A stretch of 64,000 nucleotides of DNA from Pseudomaricurvus sp965656525 (GTDB lineage: Bacteria; Pseudomonadota; Gammaproteobacteria; Pseudomonadales; Cellvibrionaceae). Below, piece after piece: positions 44,043-52,365 of the stretch (its first letter is position 1; each line of letters begins with the position of its first letter). The stretch spans positions 139,209 to 203,208 of the forward strand of contig CBFHKY010000001.1 in assembly GCA_965656525.1 (NCBI GenBank), read 5' to 3'. The notes under the pieces were generated by a model, which saw nothing but the letters and a program-made list of their open reading frames with translations, was not told where the DNA came from and did not search any database. The position numbers and the translations under genes are program-made.

Positions 44043-45344
44043 ATGGAATTTTCTGGCCTTCTTTTAATTTTATCCTTTTTATTCTTATTGCTGATGGGCA
44101 CTCCGGTTGCCATTTGTATTGGTGCTGCCACCTTTATCGCCATGCTGGCCAGCATTGAATTTACGGCAGCCGCCACCACCGTTGCACAACGCATGACCGG
44201 AGGACTGAACAGCTTTGCCCTACTCGCCATTCCACTGTTTATTCTCTCTGGTATATTGATGGGCCGAGGCGGAATTGCTCGACGCCTGATAGAGTTTGCT
44301 AAAGTGCTGATCGGTACCCTGCCCGGGGGCCTGGGGCTGGTAAACGTAATTTCTTGCACACTGTTCGGATCCATTTCTGGCTCTGCCGTGGCAGCCACAT
44401 CTGCCATTGGCGGCTTTATGATTCCAGCCATGGAAAAAGAAGGCTACGACAAAAACTTTAACGCGGCACTCACCATCACCTCATCAACAACTGGTATGCT
44501 GATTCCGCCAAGTAATGTGCTTATTATTTATTCACTGGCCAGCGGCAGCGTTTCGGTCGCTGCTCTTTTTGTGGCCGGTTACATACCAGGAATCTTGCTA
44601 GCCCTATCGCTGATGGTCATTGCAGCAATTTACGCAACGAAGCATAAATTCCCTCGTTCTGAACGCATCCCATTAAGGCAAGCACTGCCCAAACTACTGG
44701 ACGCTCTACCGAGCTTAATGATGGTGGTTATTGTCATTGGCGGAATTGTGGGAGGACTTTTCACGGCGACCGAGGCCAGCGCCATTGCAGTGCTCTACTC
44801 CCTGATTCTGGCTGTAGGCGTTTACCGAGAAGTGAAGCCCACAGAACTTAGCAGCGTGCTCCTGAAGACGGCCGAAACCAGTGCTGTTGTTCTCTTTTTA
44901 ATCGCCACCTCTACCGCCATGTCGTGGATGCTGTCTTACGAGAATATTCCTCAAGTCATCAGTCAGACACTGATCACTCTGAGCGAAAACCCGTTGATTA
45001 TTTTGTTGATTATCAATTTAATTTTATTACTGGTAGGCACCTTTATGGATATGACGCCCGCCATTTTAATCTTCACACCAATTTTTATGCCCGTTGCTGA
45101 GTCGCTTGGCATATCACCTCTGCACTTCGGCATCATGATGGTCCTTAACTTATCCATTGGGCTTTGTACGCCTCCCGTCGGCAGCGTGTTATTTGTGGGC
45201 TGCAGTATCGCCAAAACATCCGTAGATGCGGTTGTTAAACCCCTTTTGCCAATGTACCTAGCCATGATCGTGACACTTTTATTGGTTACGTTTATACCAG
45301 CTCTTAGTGAGTGGCTACCGGCCTCCATGGGTTTAATAAAGTAA
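44043..45344 (+). CDS. TRAP transporter large permease (DctM family)
   Basis: The 433-residue sodium-coupled permease has about twelve hydrophobic segments and the family motifs SILMGRGGIARRLIEFAK-type loop (here LMGRGGIARRLIEFA), the helical-hairpin-region SISGSAVAATSAIGG and STTGMLIPPSN, and the second half TFMDMTPAILIFTPIF and GLCTPPVGSVLFVG. It imports the ligand delivered by DctP. It ends the dctPQM operon; the tRNA-Leu promoter begins 25 bases later, without an obvious terminator in between. Confidence 0.93.
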   Translation: MEFSGLLLILSFLFLLLMGTPVAICIGAATFIAMLASIEFTAAATTVAQRMTGGLNSFALLAIPLFILSGILMGRGGIARRLIEFAKVLIGTLPGGLGLVNVISCTLFGSISGSAVAATSAIGGFMIPAMEKEGYDKNFNAALTITSSTTGMLIPPSNVLIIYSLASGSVSVAALFVAGYIPGILLALSLMVIAAIYATKHKFPRSERIPLRQALPKLLDALPSLMMVVIVIGGIVGGLFTATEASAIAVLYSLILAVGVYREVKPTELSSVLLKTAETSAVVLFLIATSTAMSWMLSYENIPQVISQTLITLSENPLIILLIINLILLLVGTFMDMTPAILIFTPIFMPVAESLGISPLHFGIMMVLNLSIGLCTPPVGSVLFVGCSIAKTSVDAVVKPLLPMYLAMIVTLLLVTFIPALSEWLPASMGLIK

Positions 45345-45368
45345 TCGTTAGTTTTTTAAAAACAATAA

Positions 45369-45396
45369 TTGACACGAGCTGTCGATTCGATAGAAT
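45369..45396 (+). promoter_or_regulatory. Promoter of tRNA-Leu (second copy)
   Basis: A perfect -35 TTGACA (45369-45374), a 16-base spacer and -10 TAGAAT (45391-45396), followed by the GC-rich stretch GCCGGCC. The transcript would start near 45403, with a 65-base leader to be trimmed. Confidence 0.75.
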
Positions 45397-45467
45397 GCCG
45401 GCCTGCTTCACGCAACAGCGTGCAGTGGGCTAGCTTACTGGCTAGAAAGCAACTCAGTAAAAGACAT

Positions 45468-45552
45468 GCGGACGTGGCGGAATTGGTAGACGCGCCAGAT
45501 TTAGGTTCTGGTATCGAAAGGTGTGAGAGTTCAAGTCTCTCCGTCCGCACCA
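45468..45552 (+). tRNA. tRNA-Leu (anticodon UAG), second identical copy
   Basis: 85 bases including CCA, anticodon TAG, identical in sequence to the copy at 8245-8329 on the minus strand. It has its own strong promoter and stands alone between the TRAP operon and the GntR regulator. The T run directly after CCA (CTTTTTATTCT) may help end transcription. Confidence 0.97.
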
Positions 45553-45813
45553 CTTTTTATTCTAACGTTATAACTCTAGAAAGTTTCAGCCCCAGAAACC
45601 TTCAGCGCTTTAAAAGCTAACAGAAAGCGAAAGCTTCTGAATATTCTAGGTTTAAAATCTTAAATACGTCACTAAAAGCACAACAACTCAGATTCTCTGC
45701 TGAGCCATTAGTCTGTGCAACCTTCTCGACTTTTAAACACTCGTAAGCTCAACCAACACGCACCTTACTTTTTTTTGCAAAACAATCGCAAACATCGAGA
45801 AGCACAGCACTGA

Positions 45814-46509
45814 TTAGTGCTCCAAGTACACCTTTCCGTCTTCTATAGATTGGTTAATGTGATCCAGCATTGCTGCTTCAGCAGCGAGAGCATCATGGCG
45901 AGAGAGCGCCTCAAAAAGAATTTTGTGTTGCTCCAATGATGGGTGCACACCCATTTCTCTAACGCGTTGATGGAACACCGTGCTTAACTCAGAATTAATT
46001 CGCATATCCCACAGCCAACGAACTACAGCCGACAATGCGCTGTTGCCAGACGCTTCAGCTATGATGCAGTGGAAACGCTTATCCGCCTGCTCAGACACCG
46101 CGCCCTGAACATCTTCACTTTCCATTTCAGAAAGAGCTTCTCTAAGTTCAGCCAGCTGTGCATCACTGATCAGGTGGGCTGCGAGCGCGGCAACACCAGG
46201 CTCTACTAGCTTGCGCGCATCTAAGATTTCAAATGAGCCCGGGCCCACATCGGCCAAAGTCCGACCCGCAGAGGTTTTGGGTGCTTGTATATAAATGCCA
46301 GAGCCCGTACGAATCTCCACCAGTCCAGCCAACTCAAGAGCAATCATTGCCTCACGAATTGTAGGGCGGCTCACACCAAATTGCGCAGCCAAATCTCGTT
46401 CGGATGGCAATCTCGCCCCCACCGTTAATTCACTATTGGTAATGGACTTTTCAATTTGCTCGGCCACTTCCAAATACAAACGGCGGACTTTAACAGCTTC
46501 GATTTTCAT
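45814..46509 (-). CDS. GntR/FadR-family transcriptional regulator of the uronate module
   Basis: The 231-residue product has an N-terminal winged helix-turn-helix (about residues 8-75: LPSERDLAAQFGVSRPTIREAM) and a C-terminal FCD ligand-binding domain (about 95-225) with metal-binding His residues in the KRFHCIIAEASGN and DHINQSI regions. This is the UxuR/ExuR type, known to release DNA on binding fructuronate or similar. Location next to the uronate and TRAP genes supports that role, but the effector is inference. The 260 bases between its end and the tRNA-Leu gene hold nothing I can identify beyond a weak hairpin. Confidence 0.88.
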   Translation of the reverse strand: MKIEAVKVRRLYLEVAEQIEKSITNSELTVGARLPSERDLAAQFGVSRPTIREAMIALELAGLVEIRTGSGIYIQAPKTSAGRTLADVGPGSFEILDARKLVEPGVAALAAHLISDAQLAELREALSEMESEDVQGAVSEQADKRFHCIIAEASGNSALSAVVRWLWDMRINSELSTVFHQRVREMGVHPSLEQHKILFEALSRHDALAAEAAMLDHINQSIEDGKVYLEH

Positions 46510-46564
46510 GTGAGGTAAGTGTTGTCGTTGCTAAATCTAGGCCATGCAGAATCGCATTGACCCA

Positions 46565-46576
46565 TTGACCTGTCAA
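46565..46576. promoter_or_regulatory. Palindrome upstream of the GntR gene, possible autoregulatory site
   Basis: TTGAC-CT-GTCAA is a near-perfect inverted repeat with a repeated ATTGACC beside it (46556 and 46564). On the minus strand it also supplies a TTGACA -35 box, 17 bases from a weak GATTCT -10. This overlap of operator and promoter is typical of self-repressing regulators. Confidence 0.35.
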
Positions 46577-46604
46577 GAGAGTGAAAGTGGGAGCTGACTT
46601 AAAG

Positions 46605-46642
46605 CCCCTTGCCTGAAAACACCAAGACCTTCAAGCAAGGGG
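46605..46642 (-). terminator. Candidate terminator of the AsmA-like gene
   Basis: CCCCTTGC (46605-46612) pairs with GCAAGGGG (46635-46642) over 8 bp, with a 22-base loop containing a further short stem, and is followed on the minus strand by CTTTAAG. It lies between the AsmA-like gene's stop (46671) and the GntR gene's start. Confidence 0.45.
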
Positions 46643-46670
46643 TGTATAACAACGCACCAATGAAATTACG

Positions 46671-47459
46671 CTACTGACCAAATAGACTTTTTAATTGATT
46701 GAGTTTGCCAGCGCCGTCGTCACCCAATTTGTCTTTTAGTTTTTCTGATAGCTTTTCTTTGGCCTTATCTTTAGCAATGTCTTCTAAGCGATCAGACGCT
46801 GCATCTTTGGCCGTTTTCAAAAGCTTTTCCATGACAACAGCACCCAACTCTTGAGGCGTTAAGCCCTTTTCTTTGGTACCTAAATCCGAAAGCGAAATTG
46901 TCGGCAGTGTGATCTTTTGCTCGCCAAACTGATCCGATTGAAGCAGCAGCTGACTTTTTGCAAAGCGAAACTGTTCAACGGCAAGTCTGACACTGGAAGA
47001 CTGGCTGGCTGACTCTGGTTCTGTAGGAGTCGAGCTATTAGCATCACCGGCCATATTACTTTGAACATTGTTTAGTAAGGCTTGTAGATTTGTATCTGTC
47101 AGCCCCTTAAGCTCAGCCAATAACACCATTTGATCGATATACACATCTTTAATCACAATGACGTCGCCAGTAATGGTACTGGTATCCAGCTGTACACCAA
47201 TGGAACCAAGACTAAAGGCATCAGCATTACTGAAACCAGCTGGGTTTTTGATGGACAAACCAGACAAGGCCGCCTTACCTTCGGTCAGAGATAGCTCCAC
47301 ATCCTGCAAGCGCACCTCCGTTCCTACAATCTTAGGCCCCACCTCTTCTACCGTTGATTGAATAATCTTATCTAAGTTTTGCAATCCAATAACAGCGATG
47401 ATTGCAATTACAGCGATCACCGCCACAACAAACCCTACAAAAATTTTTACGCCTTTCAT
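46671..47459 (-). CDS. AsmA-like membrane-anchored periplasmic protein
   Basis: The 262-residue product has one N-terminal membrane anchor (about residues 5-27, Val/Ile-rich) and a periplasmic part with the AsmA-type pattern GTEVRLQDVELSLTEGKAAL and LSGLSIKNPAGF, followed by repeated short beta-strands and a Lys/Asp/Glu-rich helical tail (about 200-255). AsmA-like proteins are linked to outer-membrane lipid transport and assembly; this is a short, single-domain member. Its function is unknown. It forms a minus-strand cluster with the next two genes. Confidence 0.7.
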   Translation of the reverse strand: MKGVKIFVGFVVAVIAVIAIIAVIGLQNLDKIIQSTVEEVGPKIVGTEVRLQDVELSLTEGKAALSGLSIKNPAGFSNADAFSLGSIGVQLDTSTITGDVIVIKDVYIDQMVLLAELKGLTDTNLQALLNNVQSNMAGDANSSTPTEPESASQSSSVRLAVEQFRFAKSQLLLQSDQFGEQKITLPTISLSDLGTKEKGLTPQELGAVVMEKLLKTAKDAASDRLEDIAKDKAKEKLSEKLKDKLGDDGAGKLNQLKSLFGQ

Positions 47460-47562
47460 GTCGATCCCTTACAATATTGTCTGAATGTGGTCAGCTGAAT
47501 GGTACATTCATGCGGTGTGTGAATATTTTCTCTGCTTTAGCACTCTCTGTGCATTCTAAGAT

Positions 47563-47943
47563 TTACGTTCCTATCCCACCCTTATCAGGATGTGACGGCT
47601 TAGGTTCAGGTTGCATTGATTCAGCAGGCTTATTTTGCAAAGCTTTACGGGCCTTCTTCAACTCACCATCGACGCGATCCATGAGCGATTCCCAGCCATC
47701 CAGTAGCGCATCATTGGCCTGTTGAACCATGCCGTCCAAACTGTTTTCATCCAAGCTGACCAGCTGCTCATTCACACGAAGCAACTCTGCATTGACTAAA
47801 GACAGCTGCTCTTGCATCAAATCAATACTGACCCGTTGCTGCTGATGCGCTTGTCGCTCTAATTGCAAAGCGGTCCATAACTGATAATTGGCAAAGGCAC
47901 TGCCAGCGAGCACTACGGCAAGTAGTAGACTGAATTTTTTCAT
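47563..47943 (-). CDS. Small envelope protein with coiled coil, unknown function
   Basis: The 126-residue product starts with a signal or membrane segment (MKKFSLLLAVVLAGSAFAN) and continues as a heptad-rich helix (about residues 22-105, rich in Gln, Leu and Glu), ending in a Pro/Lys-rich tail. I do not recognise a family. It lies 103 bases from the AsmA-like gene on the same strand, so a shared envelope role is possible. Confidence 0.65.
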   Translation of the reverse strand: MKKFSLLLAVVLAGSAFANYQLWTALQLERQAHQQQRVSIDLMQEQLSLVNAELLRVNEQLVSLDENSLDGMVQQANDALLDGWESLMDRVDGELKKARKALQNKPAESMQPEPKPSHPDKGGIGT

Positions 47944-47997
47944 TGATCCCTCTTTTATCGCTGCTAAATCTTTAAGGCAATTGACTTACTCTAGCCC

Positions 47998-49023
47998 CTA
48001 TTTTTGCTCTGAGTTTTTAAGGTATTCCACCATTCTCATTTTGAGCGGTGACGGTAGATTGCTGATGGTCAGCGAATCACTGTCTTTGTTGTAGACAATA
48101 CTCTCCCCTAAGCATTCAGCAGCAAAACTCATGCTGACATGATCATTACGACCACTAATACGCACAAATTGTTTCAACTGACGGCGCTCAGGGAGTAAGT
48201 CTTCCTGCGGCGCATCGTTTTTTTGCTTAACGTACTGTAAAAAACCCTCGGGATTAGGACTTTCTAGCTGCTCTGCAATATGCTCGGACAGCTCACGAAT
48301 CACGACCGGCGCACCTTTTTTATCTTGTTCCAGACAATAATCTACCACTCGATTTCTACACACTTGCGCCTGCTCTGGCTCTAACTGACTGCTATAGTCA
48401 GTGACCGCCTCTAAGAAAACTTTTGTCTCACCTGCAATATCGCGCGCGTCAGCAAAACCAATCCAACGCCAGAAACAATCGGTAAAGTCTTTATCTCCTC
48501 TTGCCTTGAGTACACTTAGGTAGCTTTCACTATGGCCTTCTTGCCAATCGGTCAACTCTATTTTTGCCGCCGCCGTTACACCACGAACATCTAAAATACG
48601 GCTGCGCTGAACTTGCAAGTTAGCGTCTAGCCAAACCGCTTCGTTGGGCTGAATGAAGAACAAGTAAGCCGATTCGGAATCGGCCAGCTTTTCTAGTGCG
48701 ATCAATAAATAGCCATCAATGACGGTCTCACTATCTTGCAGTAAATCCTGCAAGTGTTTAGCCGCTTTAGTCGCGAATGATGAAAAACTCATTTTGTCAT
48801 CTAAGCACTGGCTTAACCATTGACCTACCAGCGCCTCGCTGTGATCTTCGCTAAAACGACCAAACTGCTTGCCCGCCTTTCCTAGGTAGGCATGCTTTAA
48901 ATCACGCAGCAACTCATCCAAAATTCCATCAACGGTGAGCGTTTCGGCAGCTTCTTGCAGTTGAGCCGGTGACGAAATGCCATCGCGGCGAAGAGCATGG
49001 GCGATACAGTGAGTAATGGCCAA
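47998..49023 (-). CDS. ndpA: Nucleoid-associated protein NdpA (YejK)
   Basis: The product resembles E. coli YejK/NdpA along its length: the N-terminal AITHCIAHALRRDG, then LKHAYLGKAGKQFGRFSEDHS, the middle LTDWQEGHSESYLSVLKARGDK and the C-terminal DSLTISNLP. I place the start at TTG (49023), where AAGGA sits 7 bases before it and the length (341) agrees with YejK (335). The ATG at 49086 would add 21 residues not found in the family and has no good site. The role is DNA binding in the nucleoid; physiological effect is not clear. Confidence 0.88.
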   Translation of the reverse strand: MAITHCIAHALRRDGISSPAQLQEAAETLTVDGILDELLRDLKHAYLGKAGKQFGRFSEDHSEALVGQWLSQCLDDKMSFSSFATKAAKHLQDLLQDSETVIDGYLLIALEKLADSESAYLFFIQPNEAVWLDANLQVQRSRILDVRGVTAAAKIELTDWQEGHSESYLSVLKARGDKDFTDCFWRWIGFADARDIAGETKVFLEAVTDYSSQLEPEQAQVCRNRVVDYCLEQDKKGAPVVIRELSEHIAEQLESPNPEGFLQYVKQKNDAPQEDLLPERRQLKQFVRISGRNDHVSMSFAAECLGESIVYNKDSDSLTISNLPSPLKMRMVEYLKNSEQK

Positions 49024-49159
49024 AATAGGTTCCTTGTTTGGGTAGCTTTCTAGAACTAGTATACCTAGCCATCCTGAAAAACTCATGAGCTCTTATTGGC
49101 CATTCATCTTTAAGGACCGTATCGATATACTGATCCCCTCTGCAAAAAAGGCTATTTCT

Positions 49160-49666
49160 ATGCGTTGCTCTATTTATTGTATGTTGTTTGCACTGCTGAT
49201 CGGCGGGTATACGAGCCAGTCGTTTGCGCAAGCCCCTGTGATCACAGAAGAACTCTCTTGGCTAGGCAAAAGGACACTGCAAAGACAAATAGATGAAATA
49301 GATGACCTAGCTCGTATTGAGTTGGGTACACAAATACGGGGCAATATAGGCGATCTCGAATTACTGCAGCGTATTATCAATAAAGGGCTGATCACCAAAG
49401 AAGATCAAGCCTCGCAGCAGGCTTTAGGCGCCGTACTTGGCAGCGTAATGGCGAAAGAGCTCCAACTGGAGTGGGCGCGTTACAAAGATGAAGAAGGTGT
49501 CAGTCGCGCCCTGTGTGTCCCTGAAACCCAGCACTGCTTGTTTCCCATCACTATGTTATCTCGCAGAATGACAGTGGGCATATTACCTAATGTCAAAAAA
49601 GTCTATTATGATGCCGAAGCGTTGATAGCACCGTTCTTACCCAAATCCCCGTATGACGTAGACTAA
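49160..49666 (+). CDS. Exported DUF3806-like protein
   Basis: The 168-residue product begins with a signal peptide (MRCSIYCMLFALLIGGY, cleavage after SFAQA region) and has a small alpha/beta region with LGAVLGSVMAKELQLEW and a Cys pair in ALCVPETQHCLFP, features I associate with DUF3806. The ATG at 49160 is chosen over one 25 codons upstream because AAAAAAGG lies 9 bases before it and the signal peptide then starts properly. It lies 25 bases before mscS, so the two are probably co-transcribed. Function unknown. Confidence 0.7.
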   Translation: MRCSIYCMLFALLIGGYTSQSFAQAPVITEELSWLGKRTLQRQIDEIDDLARIELGTQIRGNIGDLELLQRIINKGLITKEDQASQQALGAVLGSVMAKELQLEWARYKDEEGVSRALCVPETQHCLFPITMLSRRMTVGILPNVKKVYYDAEALIAPFLPKSPYDVD

Positions 49667-49691
49667 CAAAAACAGGCCTAGCGACATAACG

Positions 49692-50537
49692 ATGAAAGAT
49701 CAAATCCAGCAAGAATTTGAACAAGCCGCGTCCATTTATAATCTTATTATCGAATTTTTCGTCAACTACAGTTTTCAAATTGTAGGTGCTATTTTTATTC
49801 TTTTGGCGGGCCTGCTGGTGGCGCGCAAGGTTGGCAATATTGTATTGGGGTTGTGCGAAAAGAAAAACTTCGACATCACCCTAAGCCGATTTTTAGCGTC
49901 CTTTTGTCGCATCACCGTTGTCGTTATGGTCGCTATTATTGCCTTGGGCAAGGTGGGAATCAGCATCACCCCATTTATTGCCGCTGTGGGCGCCTTATCT
50001 TTAGGCGCCGGCCTTGCGGTACAAGGCTTGGTATCCAATTATGGAGCGGGCTTAAATATTATCTTAACGCGCCCCTTTGTCGTAGGGGATACGATCTGTG
50101 TACAAGGTACCATAGGCCAAGTTAAAGAAGTGCATCTGGCCTTTACCGTCCTCACTAACGAAGATCAAACCCAGATCAATATCCCTAACAAACACATCGT
50201 TGGGGAAATCATTCACAACTCGTTTCAGTATACGCTGGCTGAGCTGAGCATTGGCATTGCTTACAGCGAAGACCCCGAAAACGCCGTCAAATTGCTCCAA
50301 AATGCCATCAATAGCATCACCGCTATCGACGCTGAAGAAAAACAGCCTCTTATTGGTATTGAATCGTTCGGAGATAGCGCCATTAACCTTGGCGTTCGAG
50401 TTTGGCTACCCACTCAAAGCTATGTCAAATGCCTATATGAGGTCAATCATTGTATTTACGCCACTCTCAAACAAAATGGCGTTCAAATCCCCTTTCCTCA
50501 GCGAGAAGTACGTATCTTATCAGAAGAATTGAACTAG
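49692..50537 (+). CDS. mscS: Small-conductance mechanosensitive channel MscS
   Basis: The 281-residue channel (E. coli 286) opens under membrane tension to release solutes after a drop in osmolarity. It has three N-terminal membrane helices; the third, pore-lining one shows the close-packed Gly/Ala pattern AAVGALSLGAGLAVQGLVSN, followed by the beta domain start RPFVVGDTICV and the C-terminal alpha/beta vestibule. Ribosome-binding is weak. It ends 160 bases before the msh operon. Confidence 0.93.
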   Translation: MKDQIQQEFEQAASIYNLIIEFFVNYSFQIVGAIFILLAGLLVARKVGNIVLGLCEKKNFDITLSRFLASFCRITVVVMVAIIALGKVGISITPFIAAVGALSLGAGLAVQGLVSNYGAGLNIILTRPFVVGDTICVQGTIGQVKEVHLAFTVLTNEDQTQINIPNKHIVGEIIHNSFQYTLAELSIGIAYSEDPENAVKLLQNAINSITAIDAEEKQPLIGIESFGDSAINLGVRVWLPTQSYVKCLYEVNHCIYATLKQNGVQIPFPQREVRILSEELN

Positions 50538-50659
50538 ACTCTTATTGCACGTTATCGTCAGATCAGGGCGCTATTGCCTACTAAACTGTAAAAAAACGGC
50601 AAAGTAGCCCATGAACGGCCATATGTGCATAGCAATTTTCTCTTTATTTTGTCAAAATT

Positions 50660-50675
50660 CGTGATGCAAATCACA
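50660..50675 (+). promoter_or_regulatory. CRP/Vfr-type binding site before the msh operon
   Basis: CGTGA-TGCAAA-TCACA matches the CRP consensus TGTGA-N6-TCACA in 9 of 10 half-site positions. Its centre is only 29 bases from the mshI ATG. A weak -35-like TTGTCA (50649-50654) overlaps it, so it may act by repression or by controlling a start very close to the gene. Confidence 0.6.
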
Positions 50676-50696
50676 GAAATAACCAAAGCGACCTAA

Positions 50697-51647
50697 ATGA
50701 AGCTATTGAAACCGAAGAAGAAGCAGCCAAGAGGTCGCGTAGCCATATTGTCAGGGCCTGAGGGGGCACAAGTCGCTTACGCGAATGCCGACGGACAAGT
50801 GGTTTTTTGTCGAACTTTCAGCACGCCAATACAAGACTCTGACACCATTAATAAGCTTGCCGAGCAATACCATTGGCAGGGCATGCCTTGTACGGTTGTC
50901 TTGCACCCCTCTCAGTATCAGCTTCTTCTCACTGAAACCCCCATGGTTCCAACCGAAGAGCTTACCGAGGCGGTTCGCTGGAAAATAAAAGATTTGGTTA
51001 GCTGCCCGATCACAGAGGCCACCATCGCCACTTTTAACGTCCCCAGCGATGCTTTCCATGGCAGAAAATCCGCTCTCTATGTCGCAGCGATTCCAACCGT
51101 TCAGCTCAAGGCCGTCATCGAGCCCGCTCAGAACTCAACTCTCTGTGTAGATCGCGTCGAAATCAGTGAACTTGCTTTGCATCAAGCGCTTGTTCGCAGC
51201 TTAGACGTGTCAGACAGTGCCGCTGTTATGGCTTTTTTCCGTAATGACGGTCTAATCAATTTAGTCGCGCAACAGCGCCTGTACTTCAATCGCCGACTGG
51301 GTTTCGAAATCACGCCGCTGCTGCAAGGTAAAGAATCAACCTTAGAGTCATTAATTCTAGAAATTCAACGCTCATTGGATTATTTCGAAAGTCAGATGGG
51401 CAAAGGCGTCATTCAGCACATTTATTATGTTCCGGCGATTCCAGAGTTTGAAATCACCGAGAACTACCTAAAAGAGCGCGCCAACCTGGTTATATCACCA
51501 GCCCCGTTACCCGTTAACGTATCAATGGAGCTTGACCCTTTCGATACTGCACGTTGCTATGTCGTTATAGGGGGCGCCCTTGGCCCTATGGCCGAAGAGC
51601 CTAACGATAGCGCCTCAATGTTTCACACTGCACAAGGAATCCGCTAA
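50697..51647 (+). CDS. mshI: MSHA biogenesis protein MshI (PilM-like)
   Basis: The 316-residue cytoplasmic protein resembles the actin-like PilM/MshI group: it has no signal peptide, and shows strand-rich segments with VRWKIKDLVSCPITEA and IQRSLDYFESQMGKGVIQHIYYV, the pattern of PilM-type phosphate-binding regions. In type IV pilus systems this protein docks the inner-membrane PilN/PilO-like pair. It is the first gene of the cluster, one base from the next gene. Confidence 0.82.
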   Translation: MKLLKPKKKQPRGRVAILSGPEGAQVAYANADGQVVFCRTFSTPIQDSDTINKLAEQYHWQGMPCTVVLHPSQYQLLLTETPMVPTEELTEAVRWKIKDLVSCPITEATIATFNVPSDAFHGRKSALYVAAIPTVQLKAVIEPAQNSTLCVDRVEISELALHQALVRSLDVSDSAAVMAFFRNDGLINLVAQQRLYFNRRLGFEITPLLQGKESTLESLILEIQRSLDYFESQMGKGVIQHIYYVPAIPEFEITENYLKERANLVISPAPLPVNVSMELDPFDTARCYVVIGGALGPMAEEPNDSASMFHTAQGIR

Positions 51648-51648
51648 C

Positions 51649-52365
51649 GTGCAGTACATCAACTTTTTAGAGCACATAGAGCAGCCGAAAAAGCCTTGGC
51701 TGACCCTGCAAAATACTGTCTTGATCACCGCAGGGCTTGGTGGTGTTTTATTGCTTTCATCTTTATTATTCTCTCTGGGTAACGCAAACCTAGAGCAAAA
51801 GGTACAACAGTTATCCTCTTTGCAATCCACTTTACGAGAGGACGTGGCCGCACAAACTCAATTACAACAAGAAACACTGAATAACACTCTTGTCACCCAG
51901 GAAATTTCACGACTGCAAGANNNNNNNNNNNNNNNNNNNNNNNNNNNNNNNNNNNNNNNNNNNNNNNNNNNNNNNNNNNNNNNNNNNNNNNNNNNNNNNN
52001 NNNNNNNNNNNNNNNNNNNNGCCATTAAATTGCGACAAATGTTGCTTAAAGATATGAGTGGTAGCGCCACAGCGCCATCTTCTGTTGGTTTTGCACCGTA
52101 CTTGAGCGGCCTTGCAAACCAAAGCGAAGGCAAACTTTGGCTGACTCAAATCCACTTAGCGAAAGGCGGCAAGCACTTAAGCTTACAAGGCGCCACAGAT
52201 CATCCTGAGTCAGTGTTTCAATACTTGCAACGCTTGCGCAATGAGCCTGTCTTTCGTGGCCAACAGTTTCAAGTCTTTCGTATGGCAAGGCCCAGTGAAG
52301 ATTCTAAGTCTATGCAATTTGACATTCGAGCCAAACAAACACTCGATAAGGCTTCTGCGAAATGA
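51649..52365 (+). CDS. MSHA inner-membrane protein, PilN-like (second MshI-like gene)
   Basis: A bitopic protein with a short cytoplasmic N-terminus, one membrane segment (about residues 22-42: LITAGLGGVLLLSSLLF) and a periplasmic coiled coil. It starts with GTG one base after the mshI stop. The early NFLEHIEQPKK stretch resembles the PilN conserved peptide that binds PilM. A run of 100 N interrupts it; flanking residues suggest almost nothing is missing. It overlaps mshJ by 4 bases. Confidence 0.75.
   Translation: MQYINFLEHIEQPKKPWLTLQNTVLITAGLGGVLLLSSLLFSLGNANLEQKVQQLSSLQSTLREDVAAQTQLQQETLNNTLVTQEISRLQXXXXXXXXXXXXXXXXXXXXXXXXXXXXXXXXXXAIKLRQMLLKDMSGSATAPSSVGFAPYLSGLANQSEGKLWLTQIHLAKGGKHLSLQGATDHPESVFQYLQRLRNEPVFRGQQFQVFRMARPSEDSKSMQFDIRAKQTLDKASAK
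51921..52020. other. Assembly gap, 100 N
   Basis: Undetermined bases inside the PilN-like gene. By frame, one real base would join the two sides. Confidence 0.95.

Noticed and set aside
45468..45552. tRNA-Leu as the attachment site of a uronate genomic island
   Set aside because: No integrase gene and no second partial copy of the tRNA 3' end flank the uronate block; the only match is the complete tRNA at 8245.
45369..45620. 83-codon frame covering the second tRNA-Leu
   Set aside because: It translates straight through the tRNA and its promoter. Similar frames over the tRNAs at 8209 and 21609 were dropped for the same reason.
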